Assembly: GCA_007115705.1 (NCBI GenBank)
Contig: QXEO01000382.1
Coordinates: 5,523,208-5,587,207, forward strand
Length of the DNA stretch: 64,000 nucleotides
Direction: 5' to 3'
Source: Dactylis glomerata
Lineage: Eukaryota > Streptophyta > Magnoliopsida > Poales > Poaceae
Of this stretch, positions 9,697 through 21,652 are shown piece by piece (positions within the stretch are counted from its first letter, which is position 1; each line of letters opens with the position of its first letter). Below the pieces are notes generated by a model that had not been told where the DNA came from, made no database searches, and saw only the letters and a list, made by a program, of their open reading frames with translations. Position numbers and translations under genes: made by a program.

Positions 9697-11290
9697 TGAT
9701 ACGTTGCAAACGTATCTATAATTTTTGATGCTCCATGCTTGTTTTACACCAATTGCTTTGTGTTTTGTTTACACTTTGTGGTATTTTTATGCATTTTTCA
9801 GAACTAACCTATTAACAAGATGCCACAGTGCCAGTTCTTGTTTTTTGCTGTTTTATGTTTCAGAAAAGTTACACAGGAAATATTCTCAGAATTGGACGAA
9901 ACGAAAGCAAAAGTTCCTATTTACCCGACATGAAGACGGAGTCCAAAGGAGAGACAGAGAGGGGCCAGGAGGTGGCCGCACCATAGGGCGGCATGGCCTA
10001 CCCCCTGGCCGCGCCACCAGGTGGTGTGGGCCCCTGGTCCACCACCTGACATCGCCCTTCCGCCTATAAATTCCCTTCATCGAGAAAACCCTAAAGGATG
10101 ATACACTTTTCCACAAAACATACTGCAAGCCACCGCCGTCATCGTCCCAAGATCGGGAGGGTCCAGAAGCTCTTCCCGGCACCCTTCCGGAGAGGGGAAT
10201 CATCACCGGAGGCCTTCTTCATCACCATGCCAGCCTCCGAAGTGATGCGTTAGTAGTCCACCACTAGACCATGGGTCCATAGCAGTAGCTAGATGGTTGT
10301 CTTCTCCTCCATGTGCTTCATGTCTAGATCTTGTGAGCTGCCTATCATGATCAAGATCATCGTTATGTAATTCTACATGTTGTGTTTGTTGGGATCCGAT
10401 GAATATTGAGTACTATGTTAAGTTGATTGTTGATTTATCATGTCTATGTTATTTGTGATCTTGCATGCTCTTCGTTGCTAGTAGATATCTTGGCCAAGTA
10501 GATGCTAGTGACTCGGGAGTATTTATGCTCGATAGTAGGTTCATGCCTCTAGTAATCTGGGAGAGTGACAATAACTTCTAAGGTTGTAGATGTGCTGTTG
10601 CTACTAGGTAGAAAACAACAATCTTTTTTTCAAGGATAATTGTATTGTTTACATTACACACTTTGCTTAAGATGATAATCTGTTGCTTGCGACTTAATAC
10701 CCAACGATTGTTTGTATGATATCCGATGGGTGGATTATTAGTCATAGATGCAATTGGATTACGGTCTATGTATTATGTTGTAATGCCCAAGTAAATCTCA
10801 TAGTGATCTTCATAACATGTACATGCATTGTTATGCATTCTTTATTCTATCAATTGCCCAACCGTAATTTGTTTACCCAGGATGTTATTTATCTTTATGG
10901 AGAGACACCTCTAGTGAACTGTGGACCCCGATCCATTCTTTTACATTTATATTACCATCTACTGCAAGCACTGTTTACTTTCCACAAGCATTATTTACTT
11001 CACCGCAAACAAACACCTTTTTCCACACTATATGTCTAATCCTTTGTTATCAGCAAACCGGTGAGATTGACAACCTCACTGTAAGTTGGGGCAAAGTATT
11101 TTGGTTGTGTTGTGTGCAGGTTTCAGGTTGTTGACTAACGCCGGTAGTGCGCCCTACTACAAGTCTGCTAGCAGCAACCTTTGGAAGTGATTTCTTTATC
11201 CCACTGATCGATTAAACCTTGATTTCATAGTAAGGGAAAACTTCTATTGTGCTCATCATACCTTCCTCTTGGGGTTTCCCAACTGGTCCT
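9697..11290 (+). repeat. Second, related LTR, 3' end missing
   Basis: Starts TGATACGTTGCAAACG and runs parallel to 7977-9600 with many substitutions and indels. It is therefore an older, different copy of the same LTR family. Similarity stops near CCCAACTGG (about 11286), roughly 100 bp before the LTR end seen in the neighbour. The bases before it (GGATGCT, 9690-9696) look like the last bases of a polypurine tract. Confidence 0.7.
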
Positions 11291-11299
11291 GTGAGACAT

Positions 11300-12510
11300 C
11301 ACCTGCCACGCATATATCGCTCCCGGTTCATCACTTAGAGGTGGAAACTCCCACGTCGGTTCCACCGGGGAGGAATATTGTGCTAGAAATATCCAAACAT
11401 ATGCTTACCATGTTCATATGTCCGCAGAAATCTAGGGGGGTAGACCGCGTGGGGGCTGTAGGCTAGGGTTTCGCCCTAGAATGGGCTTGGGGGGGCAACC
11501 CAGAGCATGCATGTGGATCTAATATGTGTGTGCATGTGTGCTGGTGGGTTGAGGGATGCAATAGCTATGACTCCCCGGCCGGTTTGACCTGCCTCCCACG
11601 TACATATTGCTCCCGATTCATGACTTAGAGGTGGAAACTCCCACGTCGGTTCCACCGGGGGGAATCTTGTGCTAGAAATTGCCAAACCTATGCTTACTAT
11701 GTTCATATGTCCTAAAAAAAGCTAAAGGAACACACTAGCCCACCTTAGTGATGCCCTTCGGAGAAATCTTGGGGGTTAGACCGCACGGGGCTACAGGCTA
11801 GGGTTTTGCCCCAGAACGGGCTTCGAGAGGGTGAACCAATCTAGAGCATGCATGTGGAACTAACATGTGTGTGCATGTGTGTTGGCGGGTGAGGGATGCA
11901 ATATCTATGGCTCCCTGACCGGTCTGACCTGCCTCCCACGTACATATTGCTCTCGGATCATGACTTAGAGGTGGAAACTCCCACATTGGTTCCACCGGGG
12001 GGAATCTTGTGCTAGAAATGGCCAAACCTATACTTACCATGTTCATATGTCCTAAACAAAGATAATGGAACACACTATCCCACCTTAGTGACGCCCTCCA
12101 GAGAAACCTAGGGGGTAACCGCATAGGGGCTGTAGGCTAGGGTTTTGCCCCAGAATAGGCTTCGGGGGCCAGAACCAACCTAGAGCATGCATGTGGACCT
12201 AAAATGTGTGTGAACGTGTGTTGGTGGGTTGAGGGATGCAATAGCTATGGCTCCCTAGCCGGTCTGACCTGCCTCCCACATACATATCGCTCCCAGTTCA
12301 TGACTTAGAGGTGGAAACTCTCACGTCGGTTCCACCGGGGGGGGAATCTTGTGCTAGAAATGGCCAAACCTATGCTTACCACGTTCATATGTCATAAGCA
12401 AAGCTAAAGAAACACACTAGCCCCCCTTAGTGACGCCCTCCAGAGAAATCTAGGGGGTAGACCGTGTGGGGGCTGCAGGCTAGGGTTTCGCCCCAGAACA
12501 GGCTTGGGAG
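11300..12510 (+). repeat. Tandem array, about 3.7 copies of a ~300-340 bp unit
   Basis: Recurring landmark GACTTAGAGGTGGAAACTC (first copy CACTTAGAGG) near 11331, 11622, 11961 and 12301, each followed by TCGGTTCCACCGGGG or a close variant. Each unit also holds a TAGGGTTTCGCCC-like phrase and a GAGCATGCATGTGG phrase. No coding signal. It may be the interior of the CACTA element that ends at 12944, since such elements often hold repeat arrays; this is inference. Confidence 0.75.
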
Positions 12511-12679
12511 AGCAGAAAGCAAAAAATCCTAAAAAATATAATTTTTTTGACAACTTTACCCTAGGGGAAGCCCCTACGGTGTGATTTTATATATTAATAA
12601 AAAAAGGTCAAAAGACCCAGAAAAATATAATAATAGTATAATTAATCAATAAACATATATATGTATTAATAGATGATTT

Positions 12680-12944
12680 TTATAATTAAAAAAGGCCTAA
12701 GACAACGACATGCCGTCGGGTTAGGTCATGCATGGACAACGCTGTTGTGCCCTGGCCAACGGCTGCTTCACGGCGCAACTTGACCCGACGGCCAGGGCTG
12801 ACCCGATGGCATGCCGTCGGGCGACATTGGGCTACGCCGACGGCCAGCCTGGCCCGACGGCCACGTTTGGGCATGCCCGAGGCGATGGTCTATGAAGACG
12901 GCCCCGACCTTTGGCCTTCGGCGCCTAGCGCCATTCCTATAGTG
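12680..12944. mobile_element. CACTA transposon end with GCCGTCGGG subterminal repeats
   Basis: The sequence ends ...CCATTCCTATAGTG at 12944, the inverse of a CACTATAGGAATGG terminus. Inward lie many copies of CCGACGGCC or GCCGTCGGG in both orientations (12710-12870), as expected for CACTA subterminal transposase-binding repeats. The other terminus was not found. Confidence 0.6.
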
Positions 12945-13631
12945 GTTTCAACCTACTTTTTGGAAGAAAAAAAGTAAATAGATACCAAGCCATTGTAGGA
13001 GGCATTAGGAGGCTGACGTATACTAGCTTGTCAATAATAAAGTTAAGCTTCGGACCATCCACCAGAAATTAAGCAAAAACACTAAGCTATGTGGCATAGT
13101 TTGATTCCATTAATTTACATGGAAAAGGACGGTGGTATACTTAATATGATTTGCCTTCTCGTACGGTCGCATGATGGATACTTGGTGAAAGCAAAGTATC
13201 ACTTGCAAGGACCACAAGGGCATTATTTCGGCTAATATGTGGCCACAAAACAAACTGGAGAAAGACGATACAAATTATTTTGCATCCATTCCTGATGTAC
13301 ATTGGACTGCATGTATACTTAAAAGAATAGTTATATAAACTTAGATTCACCGCCTTATTTAGATTCAGAGACATGCATATTCATCAACCAAAGAACAAGC
13401 AACCACATGAACACGACATCTTATTTGTTAAGGAGGTTCGTTGAGCAATTCTCAAATACCTTACGATGGGATGACATCCTCCTTATCACCAAGACATGTC
13501 CTATCTCACCTATGACATCCCCCTACCAACTCCTAACCTATTTTTTCACATGACTCCCGAAAGCAGGGACAGGTTCTACTATCATTGACAATGGGACAAA
13601 TTGTCGAGATATGCTTGATAGTTTGAAATAA
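12945..13631. other. No gene recognised
   Basis: AT-rich sequence with short scattered ORFs only. A diverged direct repeat of a phrase like TACTATCATTGACAATGGGAC occurs around 13577-13600 and 13657-13680. Confidence 0.4.
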
Positions 13632-13954
13632 TGGGAATAAACCTTGTGCACCTTCTGTACTATCATTGATAATGGAACAAATTGTCGAGGTTGTTCGTTT
13701 TGCATTCCATAAACTCCATGAGTGCTTTGACGAGGTCCTCCTGCAGGTTCTGGAGTTTGACATTATAGTTTATTAGCTTCAAATTTTCCTGCAAGAGATT
13801 GTTGATCATGGCTTTATGCTTCTCCGCTGAGGCTCTGCCGGTCTTATGCAGTTTCTTCTAGGTGGCGTTCTCCTTTTTCACCTGGTTGCGCTCTCTAGTA
13901 AGGGTCTTGACAACTGTTAAGAGTTTAGCCAATTCCAGCTCTTGGTTATATTTT
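13632..13954 (-). pseudogene. Coiled-coil coding fragment, cut by the MULE insertion
   Basis: Read leftwards the frame gives QELELAKLLTVVKTLTRER, an in-frame TAG, then AEKHKAMINNLLQENLKL and VKLQNLQEDLVKALMEF before a stop near 13632. The heptad-like spacing of Leu, Ile and Val suggests a coiled coil. Across the 20.6-kb MULE, bases 34680-34591 on the same strand give QKKPELSTEVAS, a stop, then LNARIASQRDKK. The two halves join in a plausible frame, so the MULE appears to have landed in this coding sequence. At least two nonsense codons mark it as decayed. Such coiled-coil ORFs are common in gypsy-associated genes of grasses. Origin uncertain. Confidence 0.4.
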
Positions 13955-14170
13955 GGGATTTCTATTTTCGTGCCCCTGGGTCGTTAGTTGTACTCAGTTT
14001 TCCCCAGCCGCTTAACTTTTCCTCAGTTTCCCCCTCGCTCTAGTTTGAAACCCCTCGCAGACGCTCGGACAGGAGGGTTGCCGTCTGGTCAGAGGCCTTA
14101 GACCGTTACCGGTGACGGCTAGGGAGCCGCGGTGGTTGTGAATAGACCGTTGCTTTTGAATGGTGTTGAC
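13955..14170 (+). repeat. Left terminal inverted repeat of the MULE
   Basis: Inverse match of 34374-34588 with about ten differences over 215 bp. It includes CCCCAGCCGCTTAACTTTTC and ACCGTTACCGGTGACGGCTA. The promoter of the transposase gene should lie here, as in MuDR. Confidence 0.88.
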
Positions 14171-14524
14171 TGTTGACCCAATGAGACACATCGGACTGGC
14201 GGTCACTCACCCAAAGCTTCCCCCTCCGCCCGAGACTGGAAGAGCTCACCGCCCCTCCGCCGCCACGCCGTCCTGCCCTCCTACCTTATGGCGTCGTCCG
14301 CCCCCGAGCCGCCCCCGCCCCCACCATCACCCCCGGGAGGCGGAGAGGGCTCCGCCTCCACTAGATCTACCCCTATCGCGGTAGAGTTTGTACATCCGTC
14401 TGGTGTGCCGATTATGCCCCTCAACGGCGGAGAAGATTGGGAATCAGAGGGATCTAACGCATGGATTCCATCTGGGTAAGCATTGTCTGCCTATGTGAAT
14501 TAACAGTAGGCAGTTTTTGAGCGC

Positions 14525-15501
14525 TGTCGTCGTGGTGAAACAACATATGCCATAGGATGGCTTAAATGGGGGCCGACTAGATGCTGGAGGATTCGGGAGA
14601 GGGGAACGAGCTAAAAAGCACGACAGAAAGAGACACTGATCTACCCAGGTTCGGGGCTCTCGTAAGGAGATAACACCCCTACTCCTGCTCTACTGATTGT
14701 ATATATGGATCGATGTAGTACACCACAATGGTGCTTCCAAGCTCTCTGCTAGAGAAGGAAGATGAACTGGTAAGTGTAAGAGTACAGAGTGACCAACCAA
14801 CAACTATCAGCCAACGTTCTCCCAGCTACCAACCTTCCAAGGACCGACCCTTTACCAGGGCTCCCTATGCCACCTTATATAGTGGTGGCCAGGGTTACAA
14901 CGGTCATACAAGACCACAAGACAAGGGCTACACTCCAAACAGGAGCTGGTGGCGATGGCAGAGACCCTTGACTTCGCCCCTGATTGCTCTCGATGGGACG
15001 CCATATCCCTGTACCTTGTACCTCTTGAACTGTGGCCTTACCTCCGTGCGGTAAGCTCGTACTTGTGCACAGTGAGGGTAGGTAACCTCCACTGTGCACC
15101 CTGCCATCTTACTCTGCTACCATGCTTGGATGTTTTCTTCCTTGATTGTAGGGATGTGACACCTTGGTTGACTTAAGCATCCCGGATATGACCGTTGGCC
15201 ATACCCAGGACTTATATGCCGGACCAACGACCTACGAGGGTCGGGTAATCCGGCCTCCCCTGCTCCTGCACAACACACCAAATAGTTAGGCCGGCATATC
15301 TGAGTATATGCCGGCACACATATATCAGTATTCCGGCTATGCCGGCATATCCAGACACCAGCCGGGATACACATTATATGCCGGCCTGGCCGATGCTCTT
15401 ATATTCCGGCCAGGCCCTTCCTTGATAACCCGGCATAAAGTCAATCATAGACCTTGTGTCTCTCTAGTCTCTTGACCCTACCGGGGGTCATCCCCCCGAC
15501 A
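14525..15501 (-). repeat. 3' LTR of RLG2 (977 bp)
   Basis: On the minus strand begins TGTCGGGGGGATGACC and ends CACCACGACGACA. Identical to 26357-27333 except three substitutions, all in the 15300-15420 part. Rich in TATGCCGGCATA-like palindromes. Confidence 0.95.
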
Positions 15502-15946
15502 CTAGTCCCCGAAGCTGCCGAGGTTCCCCAGTCATAACTGTGGAGCCTTGACAGGTTCAACATACCTTTCTTCATTATGCCCCGGCGATCAGATTATATG
15601 CCGGCACATCTGCACATATCCCGGCCTCTGTTCCTGTTCCAAAACTTATTCCGGCCGGTCCCGAGGGTATTCCGGACGGAACATATACATCGGGCAATTA
15701 ATCCGACATATAGACGAGTCTTCTCGAGAAGCCATGTCCGACAGCTTTGCATCGAAACTTGTAACTGCCCTGCCACCTCGAACGATCACCCACGATGTGA
15801 CGGTTCACAGTGCAGCAGTTACTTCTCGCCGTCATGGCACGGTTACAGGAACCGCCGCCCCACTCTGTGCCGCCACGTGGCGCCTCGCCGCAGAAACGGT
15901 CGGGGGAGTGGAGCACTCCCACGATCCCCACGACCCTGCCTCTTCG
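15502..15946. other. RLG2 segment between 3' LTR and antisense gene promoter
   Basis: Contains the minus-strand polypurine tract (CTTCGGGGACTAG, before TGTCGG) next to the LTR. The rest is non-coding and probably holds upstream control sequence of the plus-strand gene, including a CCACGTGGCG phrase (CACGTG core, near 15872). Confidence 0.5.
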
Positions 15947-15954
15947 CTATAAAC
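15947..15954 (+). promoter_or_regulatory. TATA box of the RLG2 plus-strand gene
   Basis: CTATAAAC in a GC-rich setting, about 600 bp before the ATG at 16548. A GT-AG pair (about 16230 to 16497) could be a 5'-UTR intron, which would explain the distance. Seen in sequence; use as promoter is inferred. Confidence 0.55.
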
Positions 15955-16547
15955 AGGGCGGCGGGGGTAAACGTATCTTTTTACCCCCCACCACCATCGT
16001 CTTCCTCGCCTTCCTCGCCTGCTACTCTGCCTCCTGCGCTCCACCGCCGGTCCGAAGAGCAGCATCGCCGCCGCAGCCGACCTGCTTCCCGCCGACGCCG
16101 ACGCCCGACGACGCACGGCATCACCTTTGACGACGCCGCCGCCGCCGCCTCTTCTCTCTGCAGCATTGCAGGGAGATTGGATCTTCCTGCACGCTCGCCG
16201 CCGCTCCATCGTCGCCGGCCAAGCTCCGGTGAGACCTCCCTCTGTTCTTCCTCTTTCACGCCTTTTACAACTTCGCACCGATAGCCCCGCTTGCACAGAT
16301 CTGCCTCGGTCTCAGAGCTAGTTTTCCCTTTGATTCGACTAGCATTGCTAGGCAACGCTCGCAGGTGTTCATCTTTAGGAGTTTTACCCTTATTTGCTTC
16401 CTATTTTACCTGCCTCGGTAGATCTTCTATTCCTGCTAACATCTGTGAGAGTGGTATGCCGGAGAGACTAACCTCCCTCTTTTCTCCGGCCTTGATAGGA
16501 ATAACATCACGGGACTCCGGCTCTCACGCCTTATCCCGGCCACTAAG

Positions 16548-19500
16548 ATGGCATCTTCAAGCATGACGGCTACCTCGGCCTCTGAGGAAGATACCTCGGC
16601 CCGAGCTCAAGGACGCTCCGGCTGGGAGGGGTCGGAGGTTACTCCGGCCGACATATCCTGGGTCACCTCCACCAGGAGAGTCCCGGAGGGCGTAGCATGC
16701 CGGCTACCAGCAGGAGAAACTGTGCCGGCACCTGAACCCGGCGAACGCGTCGTCTTCATCGCCCACTTCGAGCGGGGCTTCGGTCTGCCGGCATCGGACT
16801 TCTTCCGGGACTTCCTCAACACCTACGAGCTACAACCTCATCATATCCCGGCCAATGCCGTGATGATCCTCTCCGCCTTCGCTGCTTTTTGCGAGGGCTA
16901 TGCCGGCATAGAGGCCCTTACTCAAGGCTGGGCGAAGTACTTCCAACTGCGGAAGCAAGTCGTCCAAGAGCCGCCCCGGAGCAAGGACGACCCGCCGGAG
17001 ACGGCCCAGGAAAAGAAGGACCGCCCCATGACCCTCTGCGGCGCGGCCACCATCATGTCCCGAAAGGGCTCGGACTTCCCCAAGGTGGAGCTCCTGGAAT
17101 CTTGCAAGAAGTGGCAGAAAAGCTTCTTCTACGTCAAGAACACCACCGACGAGGATCTGCTCAACCTGCCGCCATTTGTGGACGAGCCACCCTTGGCGAT
17201 GACGAACTGGACCTACAACCCGAAGAACTCGGTGATGCCGGTGAATGCGCTTCACCGGGTTAAGGGCGAGCTCCTGGATGCCGGTCTTACTCCTCAAGAC
17301 CTGGTGGCCTGCTATATAAGCCGGCGCGTCTCCCCTCTGCAGCGCCGGTCGCACAAGATCTGCCAGATGAGCGGGCCAATGGACCCCACCCGGCACTCCA
17401 CACACGAGCTGACTCCGGCCGACATTCTGCGCCGGATTAAGGATGTCTGCAAGTCCTCTCAGGCCACTTTTGCCTGGGGGCTAGAACCATACAGCCGGGA
17501 TAGGCCCGCCCCAACGGTAAACCTTCTTAGCCGATACATAAAGTCCATGTCCGGCACATAGATACTTAAGCCGACACATGCCTGTTTGCCGACACATATC
17601 ATATTGATCCGACATACCTCTTCCACCGGCATATTTCCTTGTCTGAATACTTGACTTTGCTGTTTATACAGAAATTCAGCTTCCAAACCATGGAGAACTC
17701 CCGGATCAAGATCGCGGCGGACCGCACCGTTGCGGATGTTGAAGATCCGGATCATTGGGATAAGCTTCCCAGGAGCACCCGTGCTGCAGCTGCCATGGGT
17801 AAGGGCTCTTCATCCCGGCATTATACTCAAGACCGGAGTGAGATTGATTCTGACGAGGAGGTCCTGATGTACTATGACCCGACGCCACTTGCGTACGCCT
17901 TTCCAGAAACCCCTATTGCTCACGAGTTTCCAATGCCGTCCTCAGCTATCCCGGACGATGTCGTTATCGACGCCGCCCCTCTGAACCAGGGACCTCCTTC
18001 CACCGGCGGACGTGCCGGCCGGAAGCGAGGTGTGAAGCCCCAGTCCGACATACCTCAGAGATCGAAAAGACAGAAGGTCGGCGTGCCCAAACAGAAGAAA
18101 CAGAGGCCTGTTGCCTCGGGGTAAATTTCCTTTTCTTTGCATTTCCTCCGACATATCTCTTGTTTGTATTACTGACTTGGTGTTTTCTCTCTTTCAGTGC
18201 TCCTCTTGAGCCGGAACAAGCTTCTGGCTTGAGCGGCGACCCGCAGGTTACCAAGCCCGCAGCCCCTGCTACCTCCGACATTCCCTCTGCTAGTCACACG
18301 ACCTCACCGGCGCCGGCATCTTCGCCTGCGCCCGACAAGACCACCTCCCCGGCGAAGGACGTCCCTTCGCCGGCACAAGACACTTCTGCCCCCGACGTCC
18401 ACATGGACTCGGGGGCTCAACAGGAACCTCCGGCTCCTGATGTCCACATGGACACAGGAGCCCATCAAGAAGCCCCAGACTCCGGCGCGCCCACCAGCGA
18501 CGCCGGCACAACTGACGACGCCGGCGCAAGCGACAAGAGCGCCGGCACAGACATCAAGGGCAAAGGCCCTTTAGTGCCGGAAGTCCGGACTTTTCCGGAT
18601 CCTGCTCCCGCTGGCCAAGAAGCACCGGCCGCGCCGGAACAGCCCGCACCCGAGACTCCTCCAGCTGACAAGACACCAGCACCGGCCAAGACCACTGCAC
18701 CGGCCAAGTCCACTGCCCCGGCCCGGACCGGCACGTTGAAGATTCGGACGGCCAAGTCCGGCACACCATCTGCCGCAACTGCTCCTTCTAAGGCAGCGTC
18801 CCAGACCAGCTCTGCTCTGGCCCTGCATCTTGGCAGGGCAGCAGCCCGGCCGGGGTACCGGAAAAGCTTCTTCGACACCCCAGAACTCGAGGGCCTCGTC
18901 CCTCTTGCGACGAAAAGTGATGAGAGCCTCGGCTCTCTTAAGGAGCAGTGCATCAAGTGGAACGACGCCAGCAACATGGACACTGCGGACTCAAGGAGCA
19001 AGAAGCTGGCCGAAGCCAAGACCAGTGGCGACCCACGCGACTTCCTGGCAGCGAAGCCCATACCGATCGCCAGCGAGCTCCTCAGCCTCCAGCAAAGACT
19101 TCACAAGTTGGCCGATGCCACCAACGTAAGTCCTCTCTATTTACACCCATATCCCCAGTCCCCGAAAATGTCGGCTGTCCGGGATATGGACATCCGGGAT
19201 TTTCTCATAGTCCTTTAGCTAGCTTCTTTTGAATTAACTGCCGACATATGAGCTCGATCCGAGCTTCAAATCCTAGTCACCGAGGGCCGGGATAGGTGCG
19301 CAGCACCTGTGCCGGGTCTTTAACAATTTCACATCTCTATTATCTTTCAAATCCTCTTGACCGGGATATAAGCTCAATTCGAGCTTCAAATCCTAGTCAC
19401 CGAGAGCCGGGATAGGTGCGCAGCACCTGTGCCGGGTCTTTAAAAGAATGATCACTTGATAAAATCTTCACTTTAATTATCATGTCAAATTTCTCTGCTG

Positions 19501-20999
19501 ACATTTCAAATCCCGGCATTTTTGCAGCTCATGAACAACACCCGGGCCAACATGTTCCATGACTTGGTGTGCGAGCATCGGAAGCTTTCCGACGCACACA
19601 GCAAGCTTCAGCTGGAGCTGTCCCTGAAAGGTAATCTTTGCCGACATACTGCTGTATGCCGGATATCTTTCCTCTCTTTACTTTGCAATGCTTACTCTTG
19701 CCGACACGTAACCTTGTGCCGACATTCTTCAGCTGGTGCCGAAGCGCAAGTCACCGAGCTTCTCAAGAGGGTGAAAGAGCTTACTGGTATGCCGGATCCT
19801 GCTGTTACCCGGATAGCTACTTTATACTTCAAATCCTTTACTCTTTGTCACTGTTTTCTTTCTTCAAATCCTTTTAACTTGAAATCTTTGCAGATGAGAA
19901 GGCTGCACTGGAGGCACGCCACCAGGATTGTGTGTCCTCGGTGGATGTGGCCAAGCAACTGGACGACCGGGATGCCGGTCACAAGGCCGAGGTTGAGCAG
20001 TTGAAGGGCCGGATCACCGAGCTGCTGGACGAAAAGGAACAGAGGGAGGGCCTACTGAAGAAAACCCAGACCCTGCTTGTTACCTCCGAGACTGATGCCT
20101 CCACCGCCCATGCTGAACTGGATAGCCTGAAGGAGCAGGCCACCAAATGGGAGGTTACAGTTGCGCAGCTGAATGCCGACCTTGCCCGTAAGCTTCAAAT
20201 CCTTCCCCTTTTATCCTTTCCGACATAGTGTAATCTTTTTCGGCATAGCATCTATGCCGACATATTTTCCTTTTGCTAACATTGTTTCTATTCTGCAGGC
20301 ATGTTTCCCGCTTCCGTCGCTGACGTTGAGAGGGCTTTGCAGTTGGACCGAGAAAACCGGGGTGTTCCGGTCGACTCGCCCAACTGGGACATGACGGAGC
20401 AGCTGCTGGCCCTGCAGTCCCGGAAGGAGGCCATGACCCTTTACACTGAAGAGCTCTTCTACGGCGCCCAGGAGGCATTCTCTGCCCTCTGGCCGGGACA
20501 AAGGACTCCCACTGATCCGGTTGACCTCGGCAACGACCTGCAGCTTGCCAAGGTTCGCCTCCGGGAGTGGCGAGATTCCGGCGCGAGGGTTGGAGCCGAC
20601 GAAGCCCTCAGCTACTTCTTGTCTTGGTATGAAAAGGCAGACTTGGAGACTTTGCGCACCGTGCGCGAAGGATCCATCTGGACCACGGATCCGGATCATA
20701 TCCGTCGCCGCAAGGAGTTGGCCCATAGCTATGTGGACTATGCCGACACCGACAAATTCGTCCGGGACATCCGCGAGCCGGAGAAGAATGACGATGCCGG
20801 GACATCTGCTGCTGCTGAGGGTTCCGACTCCAGCCAAGATGAAGATGAAGCTGAGGAAGCTGACACTGAAGCTCCGGAACAGGCATCTGCCCCGGGCGGA
20901 GGTGATGGCTCCATTCCATCTGCTGGGTCCGGCACACCTGAGGCCGACACTTCCACTGCTACCGCTCCACCTGCCAGCGGCTCTGCGTCTGCCCCTTGA
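16548..20999 (+). CDS. Antisense seven-exon gene in RLG2, 1165 aa, 'putative gypsy type transposon' domain
   Basis: Exons 16548-17516, 17672-18120, 18198-19125, 19528-19630, 19733-19786, 19894-20187 and 20299-20999. Every intron is GT-AG, phases match at all six junctions, and the exons sum to 3498 nt with one stop at the end. Residues ~75-210 (RGFGLPASDFFRDFLNTYEL, then FAAFCEGYAGIEALTQGW) fit the plant family Pfam calls Transposase_28, putative gypsy type transposon. A basic patch follows (SKRQKVGVPKQKKQR), a likely nuclear signal, then a Pro/Ala/Thr-rich stretch with PAKTTAPAKSTAPA, a coiled-coil region in exons 4-7 (VEQLKGRITELLDEKEQ) and an acidic C-terminus (SQDEDEAEEADTEAPEQ). The gene is convergent with the element's pol; a poly(A) signal AATAAA is at 21487. 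Biochemical role unknown. Intact exons in a defective element suggest recent selection or youth. Confidence 0.8.
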
Positions 21000-21486
21000 A
21001 TCTTTGCATCAAAAACACTTTAAGCTTTATCAGATCCCCGGTATGCCGGGTGCAGTTGTAAGATATACGTTTACTTTCCTTTGGTTTGCTATCTGAACAA
21101 GTTTTATCTTGGTTTGCTTGTTACTAATGCCGGATCATCTTTTGGCTAAGTCACCGAGTTGTTTTCCTGTTTCCTCAATTTCACAACCTTGGCTACTTGT
21201 CTACCTTAATTGGCTTTCGACGTATGAGTCTCAAGGTTGCTTCCTCGAACATACAGTACTTTAACTTTGAGACTTAGACTTCAAATCATCTGACACTTTA
21301 AATTTTAACTTTAGCTTTAACGAAAATGTCGGTTCGCTTGCTTTGTATTTCCTTAGCCGTTTTCCATGTGTAGACAATCTCCGGCATCTACTCTTGCTAG
21401 CCATGAAGCCGGGTTTCGGACAGCAGCTGAGTCGAAGAGTGGCCTTTAATGCCGACACATTACTAGGCCGACATAGGAAACATTCA

Positions 21487-21492
21487 AATAAA
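21487..21492 (+). terminator. Candidate poly(A) signal of the RLG2 plus-strand gene
   Basis: AATAAA 488 bases after the stop codon and about 160 bases before the converging integrase end at 21653. Confidence 0.4.
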
Positions 21493-21652
21493 GCCAGCCG
21501 GCATATAACAAAAAACTGTAAATAAACAACAAATATACCTCGGAGCTAGTTACCCGGCTTCTTCGGGATGCCGGTATTTCATTCATTAGTCTTGTGCCGG
21601 CACGACACGCCGGCATACAAAGGAAAATATGGAAATACATACATTGTGTTGC

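Noticed and set aside
14728..15054. 108-codon frame repeated at 26560-26886
   Set aside because: Lies within both LTRs of RLG2; identical only because the LTRs are young.
15577..16355. Several long frames on both strands near the RLG2 antisense gene promoter
   Set aside because: High GC and simple CGCC-type repeats explain them; they overlap one another and the likely 5' UTR.
18290..19061. Minus-strand frames opposite exon 3 of the RLG2 gene
   Set aside because: Mirror frames of the Pro/Ala-rich exon; no domain.
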